A stretch of DNA of 64,000 bases from Formicarius rufipectus (taxonomy: Eukaryota > Chordata > Aves > Passeriformes > Formicariidae), in assembly GCA_013399695.1 (NCBI GenBank), contig VXAU01002231.1, positions 652,316 through 716,315 on the forward strand. Direction: 5' to 3'. The position numbers were made by a program, and so were the translations under genes. Positions within the stretch are counted from its first letter, which is position 1. The number at the start of each line of letters is the position of its first letter. The notes under the pieces were generated by a model. That model made no database searches. It was not told the origin of the DNA and saw only the letters and a list, made by a program, of their open reading frames with translations. Shown piece after piece: positions 11,127 to 23,640 of the stretch.

Positions 11127-12118
11127 GGAATTAGTTCCTTAGTAAATCTAGCTTGAAGAACCAAACACACCCACCTTTATCTCCTTATGGCTTACAAATG
11201 TATAGCTGGGGAAACCAGTCCAACTGAGTTTGTTACCTCTGAAAAATCCTGCTCTCTAGGTGTTACTTCATGAACATAACTAGTTCACACCTGTCTCAGT
11301 GTATGTGTGCACATCTGAAGAGAAAAGGAGAAAAGAACAGCTCCTCACTGTGCTCACAGGAAAATGCTGAGCTGAACCAATTTTCATTACCATTATGGGG
11401 TAATTTCCACCCAGTTATTTTATTTCTGTCTGAGTATCTATAGACAATTTTTTACACTATGAAAAGCATGAGAGAGGCTGACCAACAGAACTAACATAAA
11501 TTAATTATGCTGTTGGTCAGTAAATGCCTGAGGTCAGGTTAGGCCTCCTGTACATACTCTACCTTATCAATTCTCTTCAGAGAGAGAGAGACCAGAAGTC
11601 TACATCTTACATATGCTTTCCTCTGTCCATAAAGGATTATATATATATTTTTACACAGCAGTTGTAGTGCATAAATGGCCTGACTCAAATGAAGAGACAG
11701 ACCATTTGCAATGAGTGAAACTTGTATTTCACATAAGGATTATGTGTTTTCTAATAAAGTTTCTAATCTTCAGTCAATAAAGGGAGAGAGAAAACAGAAG
11801 ATTGCAGTTACTGACAAAAATGTGAATTACATTCACAAAAATGAGGAACCACAGTAAGATCTTCCCGAGACACATTTTGATAATTCCTCTGTGATGTTAT
11901 CATTATGTGTAGAGGTAATACAAGACAGCCTTAAAGATCTGGGACTGTAAATGCTCTGTCAGAATTCATTCTCAAAGTAAATGCCCATTTCAATCCCAAG
12001 ACCATTGAGTGTGATAAGATTTTACCTTGATTTCTGTCTTTTGCAGAAGAAGATATGGAAGAGGGTTTTTTTTAGAAGATACTGTTCTCTTTCTCATTTT
12101 GTGAGTAAGTGGAAAAAA

Positions 12119-12201
12119 TGATAAATAACAAAAAAAAGAAAACCAAAACAAAAAACCCAAAAAACTAAAACAAACAAACAGAAAAACCAAACCAAACCCC
12201 C
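12119..12201. repeat. A/C-rich low-complexity array
   Basis: Imperfect AAAAC and AAACC units over about 80 bases. It reads as the complement of the T/G arrays elsewhere in the window. Confidence 0.85.
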
Positions 12202-13333
12202 ATCCTTTTATGGAATATATGATTCAGAGAATAATACTAATGTTACCCTTTTTTACAACTGAATCAGGATAAGGAGAAATGTGCATGAAAATTTTAGCTA
12301 ATCAAGTATAGAAATTTAACAACAACAAGCTTCTTGTTAATACGAACGAAGCAGTACTAATGTTGGTGTAAAGTGATACACTGATGATTCATCCCTCTAC
12401 AAAACAGAGAGTAAGGGATGAGGGGGTTATTGAATGAAAAGAAGAAACGTTGATGAAGACAATGAAATAAAATGTAATGTGACATTGAAATTTAAAAAAA
12501 AGAAAATCGTCAAAAATTACCTAAAATGATTGTCATTTTGAGTTAGTCTTGTAACAAAATTTGTTTCTAGACCTCAGTAAGCCCAGGATAATAGAAGGAC
12601 ACAAAATACCAGGATACCAACACATACTGCAATTTGATTGAATCTTTTGAGTAATGTCTCTCTCCTCACTGAACCAGATGATGTGGAAAACAGGAGCAAT
12701 GTAGATATAGAGAGCAAACACATTGATGTGAGGAACTGAGGAAGATGAGGCTCTTACCATAGACATACAAAATTAGATATCTCAAGTCAGTCATGAGAAT
12801 GCATTAGTTCCTCAGTAAATCCAACTTAAAGTAACAAACTGTTTGACTCACACCCAAATTTATCCCCTTAAAACTTCCAACTAAGGAGAAAGAAAGTCTT
12901 AGACTGGGCACATTGTAAGGTAAGTTTGTTAAAGCTGTAAACTCCATTTTTCATCAAAAAACTGTAAGATTACAGAGTTTAAATTTTGAAGCTTAAAAAA
13001 ATATTTCAGTGGAACCAACTTTCTGAAAACATGCAATCATAAGGCAGCTTTTGTTGATGGAGGCTTTTCAATCACTGTTATCTCAGAGTCCATCCTTTAC
13101 AACATCTCAAATTCTTTTCTTTTTTGTCAAGCTTTTTGTTTATATTTAGAGAGTAACTGTGTGTGTGGTGCTGAAGGGTAATGGATGAGAAATGATAGTT
13201 GAAGGTGTGAAAATCATTTATTAATGGTCACAAAGAAGGTTATTTCAACTTGAAGCTCCTGTGTAATATTGTAAAAATAGTATTTATCTATGAAATTAGA
13301 TACTCTGGTATCTCTGAGTGGACCCAGGAAATA

Positions 13334-13392
13334 GGTGAAGGAGAGGGGAAGGGGAAAGGAAAGAAAAAGAGAGAAAAGGAAGGGAGGACAGA
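13334..13392. repeat. Polypurine tract
   Basis: About 59 bases, nearly all A and G, with GGGGAAGGGGAAAGG-type units. It could adopt triplex structure, but nothing indicates function. Confidence 0.8.
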
Positions 13393-14632
13393 TTAAATTT
13401 GAACACTAATACTAAATTTAAGAAACCCACTGTCTTTTCCTGAAATTTTGACTTTAATAGAAATTTTTCCACTAGCCTTTACCAACCAGCTTTATAGACC
13501 ACCATGAAAAGTATGGTGTCACTTATCTCTTGCAATTCATAAATGAAATAGAAATGGTTTAACTATGTGACTCAGGCAAGGAAAAGCTCATTTACTGACA
13601 ATTTTGAAAAGGCATTTTCCCCCTTGCAATAATGTAAGTGCTTATGATTAAAATAGACAGATGTCTCCTAGATAATGCAGCATTATCAGTACTATCAGTT
13701 TTTACAATATGGATGAGCATAATGATAAGGCAAACTCATTTAGTAGCAGGGAATAATAATGAAATAGTTTAATTAAGACTAGGATCTGAATCATAACCCT
13801 GGCTCCAAATGCCCCCTAAATTGTGAAAGAAACTTCACAATCTAAATCATAAACCTCCTGCTCCTCACTAATTTCACTGCACTAAAACAAAATTATCAGT
13901 GATATTTCACTTCTTTTTAAGCAGTTCATTAGTTTGATTTACTCTGATGATTGCATAAGGGATAATTTATTAGGCAAAAAGTTCACAGGAATTATGTGTT
14001 ATGCTACAACATTGTCAGGCTTGGCTATTTATGCTGGGGATTGGCTGGAAACTTGGCCTCATTTACCTCAGCCACAACTAGAACCATTTTGATCTGTGAG
14101 GATTTTATTTAACCTAAAATAAATGGGTTAAAAAACTCAGGAAAACAACAGTTTCTGGTTCATTTTGTTGTATCATCATGACATCATTTAATAGAGATGG
14201 GGCTATTTCAGGTATAAGGATCCACTGAGTCCTTAGTACGAAAGAATGAAGGAAACAACAGCAGATTGAGTTTTAGAACTGTGTCATATCATATAAGTTG
14301 TTAAGATCAACATCTTTCACTCAATGAAACTAGTGGGAAAAGATTGGCAATAATTTGTCATTGAACCAACATGAGAGCAACATCACTAATGTGATCAGTG
14401 GGTCTGGTGAAACAGAGTTCTAAACTAGAGCCATGAAGTGCACTTTTGTGAACATAGTATGGATATAGTGAACATAGTATGTAATGCCACTGATCTTTAA
14501 TATCTTGGGCTCTTCTCTCTTTCCCCTAAATCGATATGTTTAAGGTGAGAAGTTAGTAGAACTGCAATGTTGCACATTGGAATTATAACATCTTCCATTT
14601 TTAAAATCTTTTCAGACGATAGCCATGTTTAA

Positions 14633-14727
14633 TTTTTTTGTTTGTTTGGTTTTTTGTTTGTTTGCTTTTGTTTGTTTTTTTTGTTGTTGTTGGGTTTGTT
14701 TGTTTGGTTTCGTTGTTTGTTTTTTTA
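14633..14727. repeat. (GTTT)n/(GTT)n T/G array
   Basis: About 95 bases of imperfect GTTT, GTT and T-run units. The plus-strand frame at 14638-14853 owes its Phe/Val/Leu-rich start to this repeat and is not a gene. Confidence 0.9.
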
Positions 14728-16157
14728 CAAAGTGGAAAACTGAGGCCTAAACTGCAGGAGGCTTGGGATGTTGTGTTATATGTGGAGCTTCTGTTTCAAC
14801 CAACAAGTGAGAAAGTGTCTACTGCACAATCTGTGGGGCTTGGCAATGACTGAAGCCCACAACCATACCCACACTGCATCCTCTTGGTACATCTACAGAG
14901 CAGGAAAAGGAGCAGGAAAAAACAGTTATGGAGAAGATAGAAAGAGGGAGAGGAATTACTACTGTTTGGAAACAAAGAAATAGAGGATTAATCAATTTAT
15001 GATTCAAGATGTATGGATGCTGTCCTAGCTTGCCCATGGTTGCTGATAAGTATTTTCAGACTCTACAATGCAGATAGGCAAAATTCCATGGAATTGCTTT
15101 TGTTGTTGAGGATCTGCCATGTTTCTTTAGATGGAATTCTCTTCTAGACATTAACAAGAATATAACCTTTAGAGTGGGATTCAATCTGCTTAATTTATGG
15201 GTGGGATTTGGGCTGCTTAAATCTACACAGATTTAATCATGAACACATAAGCCCTATAAACTCTCAAGGAGCCACTGAGGATGTCTATTTTCTGGGACAG
15301 TCACAACTAATGGTTAATCTAAAGTGAAGTTTCCACTTTCAGCTCTCCACAGAGCCTCCATGTCCCCTGACATTGCTGGCGCAGTGGCTCAGCTTCGGCT
15401 GTGATTTCTTCTCTTGTGCAGACTTCCGTGCTTGTATGGGATGCTTGAGATACAGTTCATGCAGAATACAGTCCAGGACACCTGTCTGATGCTAGGATGC
15501 TCCACAGAAGTATCTTCATTTCTCCTAAAGATGGATTTAGTAACAGACCTTGCATTGGGAAATGGACTGAATATTAGTGTCTATTTGCTTTTACTTAGTT
15601 GGAGATAAAAGAGACATTATTTTACCAATGTACTTTGGATATAAGAGCTTGGGAAACTTTTATACTAAACAGGAAGGTACTTCAAGTAATGTAAGCAGAC
15701 ATAAAAATGACCTATTGACTGAACTATGTGTACGTTATGAGGGTTGTAGTTGTCTATATCCACTTCAATTAAGATCATGAGGCTTCATCTAACATTTCTT
15801 GTGCATACCAGAACCTCATCAGAACTGAGAACCAAGATGCACTGTCACTTCTTTTCCTCTTTTCTTATCATAAGCCCAGATTTTCTCACTGAGGATTTTT
15901 TTTCCATTCCTTCTCCCTCCTGTTCTCTGTATCTATTGAAAGATCCCCTAGCCTTTAAAAAATAATTTATTAAGGTAAAATATAGTTTTATATTTCAGTT
16001 CTAATCTGCTCAAGCTGATGTGCACTATTATTGTGATGATTTACTATGCCTTGACATAAATAGCTCTTTTTTTCTTTTTTGGAAGAAAAAGCTGAACATT
16101 GGATCATTTTTCCCCTTCTTATTCTACTACTGAAAGAATGAATGAAACACAGCAATT

Positions 16158-17005
16158 TGGTGTGTTGAATTGGTTCTGGCTCAATGTCACGTGCACACTA
16201 AAACCACTCTGACACTCCCCTCCACAACTGGACAGTGAAGAGAAAATACAATGAAAGGCTCGTGGGCTAAGGACAGGAAGAACTCCCTTATCAGTTACTG
16301 TCATGGGCAGAACAGACTTGGCTTGGGGCAAAAATTAATTATTGCAAATCAAATCAGAGCAGGATAATAAGAAATAAAACCAAATCTTAAAACCACTTTC
16401 ATACCACTGCTCCCTTTTTCCTTGGTTCACCTTCACTCCCGAATTCCCTTCCTCCTCCCCTCCAGAGGCACAGGGGGGTGGGGAGTGGAGGTTGCAGTCA
16501 GTTCATCCCATGTCGTCTCTGCCACAGCTGTCTCCTCTCACTCTTTCCCCTGTTCCAGTATGAGCTTCCTCCTATGGGAGAGAGGCCTCTATCAACTTCT
16601 CCACTGGGAGAACCTCCTGCCAGGCTTCAAGTCTTCCTGAACTGCCTCAGGGTGGGTCCGTTCCATGGAGTGCAGTCCTTCAGGGGCAGGCTACTCCATT
16701 GTGGACTTCCCACAGGGTCACATCCTCTTTAGGTATCTGCCTGCTCCAGCATGGGGTCCTCCAGGGGCTGCAGGTGGATCTCTACTCAACCACGGACCTT
16801 CATGGGCTGCGTGGCAACAACCTGCCTCATCATGGTCCTCACCAGGGGCTGCAGGGCAAGGTCTGCTCCGGTGCTTGGAGCAGCTCCTCCCCCTCCTTCT
16901 TCAGTGGCCTGGGTGTCTGCAGAGTTGTTGCTCTCACATACTCTAACTCTGCTCTTCTCTGGCTGAAGTTGCTCCTGCAACTTTTTCCCACTTACATACA
17001 TTGCC
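16158..17005 (-). mobile_element. Partial avian ERVL-like LTR with internal 'ctggagcag' repeats
   Basis: On the minus strand the element ends with 'caacacacca' at 16158. Upstream of that it carries 'gagcctttcatt', 'aggggagtg' and 'cccatgacagtaactga', all landmarks of a large LTR family I recognise from birds. The middle (about 16570-16870) has diverged tandem units visible on the plus strand as 'ctgctccagcatggggtcct' and 'ccaggggctgcagg'. The 5' side reaches 'atgtatgtaagtgggaaaaa' near 17003 and then stops matching, so the U3 start is missing. Overlapping frames of 70-149 codons at 16422-17235 come from this repetitive GC-rich sequence and are not genes. Confidence 0.8.
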
Positions 17006-18760
17006 CTAGAAGCACTGAGGACAGTGAAGAGGAACAGGAATTCAAAAGTAGTAAATACAATTAAATGAGTTTTGTAGTTTGAGTGCTCAAAGACACATAC
17101 AAGTAGAAAGTCTAAAGTGGAAATTATTTTTGACAGAGGATTTAAACAGAAACCCACCATTCTTTTGTCTTCATTAAGAGGCCTGCCAGCTGTTACAGAT
17201 GAAACCTCATTAGGGTCGTCATTAAATGTGCTCAAAGTTTTTGACTTCCTCTGCTGCAGTAGGTGCTGGTCTTATTTGGGAGATGAGACTGGATGAATTA
17301 ACCATTTGACTATGGTTTTAGGGTGGTACCTACATTGCACTCATCTTCATGTAAATGTCTTAAAGACACAGGAGATGGTCACTCCCATATTTGAAAAACT
17401 CAGTGTGTCTAGGAAGGCTATAAATTCCATTTGTTTCCGTGTTTTCATCATATTTCACTTGTAAAATAATCTCTCTTCTGAGATCTACTTTTGCAGACTA
17501 ATTCCATAATAGTAATTCTTTTATATGGACAGCTTCAGCTCTCAGGAATTCTAAACAGTGCTCTCGGTTGAGTTCTTGATGAAGCTGGAATTTACTGCTA
17601 TGAAGAAAACCAGGCAGAGGATATCACAATTTGTCACTTCAGTGTAGGCCATACATGGTACACAGTTTTGGGCCAGCTCTTTGCCTCTGGCTGAATTGCA
17701 CTTTAAGTCTTCAAGTGGAAAGTGTGAAATTGAAAGCTACCTTGAGAGACAAGTTTGGGGAATGTTCTTCTTGTGTGGGGATAAATTAAAAGTTAAATAG
17801 TATCTTTCAATTTGGTTAAAATTTAGCTTGTTAAGAGCACTGGCTGCTTTATCACAAGAAATGACAATTTGCTTTAAGTGATACCTAAAATAGACACAAA
17901 ACTACTTGATCTAATTGGAACCATTTGATAGTAAGTGTATTCATTTTTAATATGGGCAGGAAGTACCATCAGTGTGGCCAGAGAATTTTATCAAGAGGAT
18001 TTTGTGATGGCTAAGTGGAGATTTCTGCCATTTATTACTGCAGTTGTGGCATGGATAGTAGTAAACCTTTATTTTTTATTACTATATATATTATTCTATT
18101 TTATTTGTGCAAGCAGAATAGATCCATAAATTCACAACATCTATAGTTATCATCATACTATAAGAACCTTGTAGTTGTTTATGATTTTAAAAATTTAACC
18201 TGAAAATTGCTATGTTAGTAATCTACCACTAGCTCAAATGTTTGAAAAGTTTCAGCTCATCATTTTGCAAGAATGGATGTAGAAAAACTGTTCCAAAGTT
18301 GGAACTGTTCCCTGTTGTGCTCCAAGAAAACCAGTGCTCTAGAAGCAAGGACTTGGGGTTCAATAATGTGTATCTCTAGTGTTGAGGGTGGTGCTCTTGC
18401 CTTTTTCATCGGTGTTATTTCAAGCTTGATCAGATCACAGTTGTTGATGATATCTTTGTAATGAATCACTTGGGTCAGATGATAATTAAAATTTAACTGA
18501 AATTTTACCTCACTGTAAATTTTAAAACAGAAATGGAAAATTACAGCATGATAAAAATACTGCCTTTTTTTTTTTGTTTGTTTAAACATATGGAATCTGG
18601 TGTAATCATCTCATCTTATCTACAAATTTCTCCCTCCCTTCTGTCTTTTTATGTCTGCTTTTACCTGAGTTGAATTATGTTGCCCTGCTAACATCAGTGA
18701 GATTTAGGTAAGTACTTAAGAAGTTGGGTTCAGATTTGATGTCTGTCCTATTTTTCAGTT
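17006..18760. other. Unassigned DNA between two inverted LTR fragments
   Basis: No gene or retroviral internal sequence is recognised. The frame at 17935-18129 has a hydrophobic C-terminal half rich in Phe and Tyr, made by AT-rich sequence. The overlapping frames at 18260-18589 (minus) and 18273-18461 (plus) have no motifs. Confidence 0.5.
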
Positions 18761-19162
18761 TGAGGAGTGCTCCTTCTCAAGAGGAAGGAGCAGCAGAGAC
18801 AACATGTGATGAAGTGACCACAGCCCACATTTCCCATCCCTCTATGCAGCTGGCCAGGATGAAGGAAAGAAAATCAGGAATGAAGTTGAGCCCAGGAAGA
18901 AAGGAGGGATGGGGGAAAGGTGTTTTTCAATTTTTCCCCCACCTCATTTTCTGATTTGGTAATAAATTACATTAATTTTTGCCCCCAGTCATATCTATTT
19001 TAAGATATCTGCCTGTGACATCAACTGGTGAGTGATCTCTCCACCTCTTGACCTTGACCATGAGCCTTTCATTACATTTTCTCTCCCCTCTCCAACTGAC
19101 GAGGGGAGTGATCGTGTAGCTTTGGGGGGCACCTGGCATGCAGCCAGGGCCAACCCACTACA
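18761..19162 (+). mobile_element. 3' part of the same avian LTR family, plus orientation
   Basis: It begins inside the LTR at 'gaggagtgctccttctcaag'. It continues through 'ggaaggagcagcagagacaa', 'tgaagttgagcccaggaag', 'ggtgagtgatctctccacct', 'gagcctttcatt' and 'gcagccagggccaaccca', and ends in 'actaca' at 19162. A poly(A) signal AATAAA lies at 18961-18966 where this family normally carries it. The 5' 600 or so bases of the LTR are missing. The open frames at 18724-18954 and 19032-19214 are internal to the LTR. Confidence 0.85.
18961..18966 (+). promoter_or_regulatory. LTR polyadenylation signal AATAAA
   Basis: AATAAA at the expected R/U5 position of the LTR fragment. The minus-strand copy at 16-17 kb has a degenerate 'aataat' in the equivalent place. 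Confidence 0.5.
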
Positions 19163-22100
19163 ACCAGTTATTAGTGGAAATTATGTCTATATGATTTTTA
19201 TATTAAAAAAATAATGACTAAGTATATTCATTTTCAGTCATATATCAAGACTCAGGTAACTGCAATGTAAGAGTATACAAATGTTACCTGATCTCCAGAT
19301 AGCAGTTATTTCTCTGAGTACTGCACCAAATACCAAATACACTGCACTGCATGGAGCTCTATTCTTCTCTAATAAGTTGCATTAACTCTAACATGCAGGA
19401 AATTTATACAATATGTTTATATTTTATAAGGGTATCTGATTTTAAGCTGCACTTAGGTACCAAGTAAAGAATTTTAGTAGGAGGTGGTATGTGCTATAAA
19501 GCTTTAATAGGATATAAAATGCCTCATTAAGCATTATTTAACATGTCTAAGACAAAATGCAGGCTAAATATGTGGTACTTTGGATGTTATTATAATTTCC
19601 CTGAGCATCGTATGTATAATTACAATCCCAAATGATTAATTTTCACATTTAAATGTAAGCCAAAAATGAAGTTCTCAATTTGACTTCAGAATATAAATAT
19701 TCAGCAGTTGTTGGGAATAATTAAGGTTCTGATGTCCTCATGTACTTTCTTGCAGATGTTTGGGGTCCTATTAATTTTAGTAGGGTCCACATGGGAGAAC
19801 AGGTCTACTCAGGCAGATTACACTGGTGCTGTGATTCAAGCACTGCTAAGTGTGATTGTGTTCAGAGCCTGAGGAGTGCATGTGTTGCTATTTTATACTT
19901 TGGGAGCAGGGAATAAAGCTTTTAAAAAGACTGTATTTTGAGATTTGATCATTTTCAGGCACAAGCCCAGCCAACTATCCTGACAAAATTCCTGTTTTAT
20001 AAAGATTGTTTTCTGACATTTTGGCCATTTTTCTTTCATTGTTGGAGAAAAGTGAGGAAATGAATACACTGCCTTAAAGGTGATGAGTATACAGAGGAGT
20101 TAGTCAGGTCCTCAGAAAAATACATGAAAATAATCCTTTGGCTCAGTGTTAAGCAGTGCTTGAAATGGACTAATCACTTTCCTTTCGCAGATACGGTCTT
20201 AAATGTGTCTATTCATGTTTTTCCACAATAATTACAAAACTCAATTACATCCATTGAAATTGTTTTTCGGATCTTTCCTATCTTGATAATTATACAGCAA
20301 GGATCTGGGCTTGCTGCTATCAGTCTGTTGCATGCAAGTGTGGGGCTGCTATGAATGAAAGGAGAAATGTGTAGAACTATCAGAAACTCAGAGTAAAACA
20401 GCTGTGAGACCAACCTTCTAACACTGATCCATGAATGTCCAAGAACATTAAAAGTATGCTTTAATCCTTAGAGCAATGGGCTTTCAAACCTCAACATTAG
20501 TTAGTACAAGAAAATTACTGGTACTTTTGTTTCTTAACTTATTCCAGGAAGAGAAAGTCTGAGCTTTTTGGTGTATGAAGAGAGATGAAACAAAGAACAT
20601 GTACTCATGCTTTACAACCACAGAAATAGAGCAATCTGGGTGGTCCTACTTTGACCAATGTTGTTTCTCTGTGTATCTCTGTCTTCTGTTTTTCCCCAAG
20701 ATACTTTTTTCCTTAAAGGGAAACAACTGTGTACTCCTTTCTCTGCAGTATTTATAAGTGTCTGGGTAGAGTTTGTATGCTATTAGCAATCAACCTGATG
20801 ATGAGCTTGAGTCCTTTGGAAGCTACTTAGAAGCAAAACATTATAATAGATTTTTACTGAAGAGTGCTGAGATGAGAGTTAAAAGACCATGCAAAATTTA
20901 CTGATCTAAAGAAGATGTGGGGATGAAACTGGATGGAAATTGACTTAATAAATCAATGCAACTTGCAGGCACATTTTTTATTTTTTATTTTTTTTATTTT
21001 AAAGAAAGGTCTATATAATGGCAAATTTTGTGAACAGGGTAAATGGTCAATTGCCAAGAGGCCAATTGTACAGGACTGAAGAAGAAGTAACAATCAAGAA
21101 ACAGAACAAAATTAATAAGAATAAACAGATGATGAATAATGTGTTGATTTTGTGTTACATGATCTTGGCTCCTAGAGTTATGACTAAAACCGCTACTTAA
21201 TTAAGGTTCAACCTGACTTTTACTCTTTGCCTGTGTGAATATCCTCATGTACTTAAACTTCATGACAAATAAGTTGTTACTTTTCACAAAATGGGCAATT
21301 TTTAGGATAATTTTACCCCAAGGAGTCCTGTTTGTATTTCTGAGGGAGAAGTGTACTTCTTGCACAGGGGAAATCATGAGAATATCTATCTGCTTCTCTA
21401 TTAGGTAACTCCAAGAGGTCTCCTCTGGGTTCTTTGTGGCTTTAGAAATGGTTGCCTCATACAAAATCTAGTCCTATGTCTAGACAGGAATGCAAAGTGA
21501 TTTTGGCTGAACTAATCAGCACAAGTGTGTTGGCTCTGAACATTGTTCAAAAATGGGAAAAAAGTAGTTTCCTTGCATGCAGGTGATGACAGTCAGGAGA
21601 GTGAAAATAATTTCTGCCTATTTTATTATTTTATTGCAATTCTGAGAGAAAAGAAGTAATCTGGGATAATGTGGAAAAAAAAAGAGCTCTGTACATACTA
21701 ATTTATTACACACTATTTAAAAATAAACCTAGTTCCAGAGAAATTTGCAATGTATTTCTTAGTTTAAATAAAATTAGAGCTATGAAAAAAGAAGAAGGTT
21801 CAGCAGTAGCCCTTTGGAGTCAGTGACAAAGGTGAAGAAGGAAGATTTTAGTGTAAGGCTGAGGAGCACGACCACTATGTGGCAGGTACAGCTTCACATT
21901 TTTTCATTGACTTGGAATAGCAACTTGAACTCATTTTCTTATCTCCAGAGCAGGACATAGGGCAGTAGCTGAAGAGCAATAGGAAATTTAGGACTGCCTC
22001 AACAGTTCTGGGTAAAATTACTCCACACACTGAAACATCCTGGCACTCCTCAGACAGTCACCTACCACTTTTTCAACAGCCAACATTCAACAAACAGCAA

Positions 22101-22640
22101 ATGCTGTATTAGTGATACAATTGTATCATCTTCAGAATGACAAGATAAAGCACTTTGCCCCAGGCTACCTGGTTGTTCATGAGAAAGTAGTTTCCTTGGA
22201 GAACTGAGTTCTTCTCTGTTAGACAAAACAGTCTTGAGCTAGGTTCTCCACATCAGACATGAGTGCTCCCCTGCAACGTGCAGTGGAGGATCACTGTTAG
22301 GGTCTGTCCATGGCACCCAAGCTCATTTGTGAATCTCGCCTCTTAGAAGAGAAAATGTGTGAGTATACATCTGGACATTTATCATTGCTCTCTTCACATC
22401 CAGTCTCTTCTGTTTGACTCCAGTTCCTTCTCCTGCTTTTCTTTCAGCAGGGGTAGCACAATGGATTGGCACAAGCTCATAGATCTCTTAAGCTGTTGGA
22501 AACTTTCATTACTGGCATTAAAATCACGGTATACTTGTTCTGTGACTGGAAATAGATACTACATTATTCTTCCCTGACACAACTGCAGTGCTAGTTCTGT
22601 CGTTGTTCCTGATAAATGATTTGTATTTTGAATATATCCT
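19163..22640. other. Unassigned AT-rich DNA
   Basis: About 3.5 kb without recognised genes or repeats apart from a T-rich run at about 20973-21003. Frames such as 21201-21464 (minus) and 22359-22577 (plus) show no family motif. Confidence 0.55.
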
Positions 22641-23244
22641 TCTTAAATACATCTCACATATGTTTCTGAATTTCCTTTGGCAGACCAGGATGCTTTCACT
22701 GCTTTTAATTTATTAATACTCATTAAGAGTCTGGTTTTACTAAAATACAATTCTTATTTACCTTTTTATAGTCTTTCTGGCATTTCAACCTGGGTACTGC
22801 AGTAATTATTGCATTATTGTCTCCAGGTTTGACTGTATTCATCATATCTGCTTTTTTTCTAGTCCCTACATTCACATTACCATTTTCCTGTACAGGAAGC
22901 AATCTTGTATTACTTTCATAATCATGTTTCCTTCCTACTTTTTCCTCACTAATATTTTCCTAGGAAATGTCTAGGCAATTGAACTCCTAACATGATCATT
23001 ACACCAAGTTTGATACAGACTTCCTTCATCTGTAAAAACATTTCCTGATAATGCTTTTTCATTCTCTTCTGAAGCAATCTGGCAAGTTCCAAGGTCTAAC
23101 TTTTTCTGTATGTCATTCTTCACTTTGCTTCAAATAGTCCCCATTGTGTCAGCCAAAATCCTAGTGCCATTTGTTTCTGTTTATTCAGTATTCTCCGTAT
23201 TCACAAATTGCTCCCTCTCTCATTACTTTTGTTTTACCTCACCC
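22641..23244 (-). other. Possible downstream remainder of the LINE relic
   Basis: Lies 3' of the endonuclease relic on the minus strand. The plus strand is T/C-biased, and short minus-strand frames show residues such as KPGDNNAI and SEENEKALSG. No reverse transcriptase motif is recognisable, so membership is a guess. Confidence 0.25.
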
Positions 23245-23620
23245 ATCTGCAAACTTTATATGTTGGTAATATTATCTCCCAGTTGATAGCTTGATTTAAC
23301 CAAGTCTTTGTCATTCCAATGTAATCATAATTTTCCCTCAACATATGTTTCTAATACAGCAATCTTGTTACATATGTTTCTAGCATTTGTAAAACACATT
23401 TATCCTGTTCTTTGTCTGTTCACTTTTTAAAAAAAATGTATAGGAAGAAATAGTTTCCACACTGACTTCATTTACAAACTCAGCACCTTTTTCTCTAACC
23501 CTTATAGTCTTATCTATTCTGTCAGTATGAACTCCAGCTGTTGAGCCATAAAAGGAAATTAAGACTCTTTCAATTACTCTTTTCATCCCAATCTGATAAT
23601 GTTTCTGCAAAGTCAATTTT
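23245..23620 (-). pseudogene. Decayed CR1/L2-like LINE endonuclease relic
   Basis: Reading the minus strand, a 78-codon frame at 23616-23380 gives the region that precedes the endonuclease. From about 23399, in another frame, comes a CFTNARNICNK motif. After a further shift near 23338 the sequence reads ENYDYIGMTKTWLNQAINWE and then ILPTYKVCR. These match, in order and spacing, the start of the apurinic-type endonuclease domain of CR1/L2-clade LINEs, whose family pattern is TNARSLGNK, then YDIIGITETW, then GYxLFRxDR. The second Glu of that pattern is replaced here (TKTW for TETW), and frameshifts and stops show it is dead. Most of the endonuclease and all of the reverse transcriptase are unrecognisable. 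The minus strand stays protein-like in short pieces down to about 22650 (for example QTWCNDHV near 23000), so the relic may be longer. Confidence 0.6.
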
Positions 23621-23640
23621 TTTTTGATCTTAGTAGGTTG

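Larger units (their letters stand above)
11127..16157. other. Unassigned AT-rich DNA with simple repeats
   Basis: About 5 kb without a recognisable gene. Contents: A/C-rich low-complexity sequence at 12119-12201, a purine tract at 13334-13392, a T/G array at 14633-14727, and a short direct duplication of 'gtgaacatagtatg' near 14448-14482. Open frames here (60-77 codons) are short, overlapping and motif-free. Confidence 0.6.

Noticed and set aside
17935..18129. Possible small membrane protein with hydrophobic C-terminus
   Set aside because: Hydrophobicity comes from T-rich sequence, and nothing else supports a gene.
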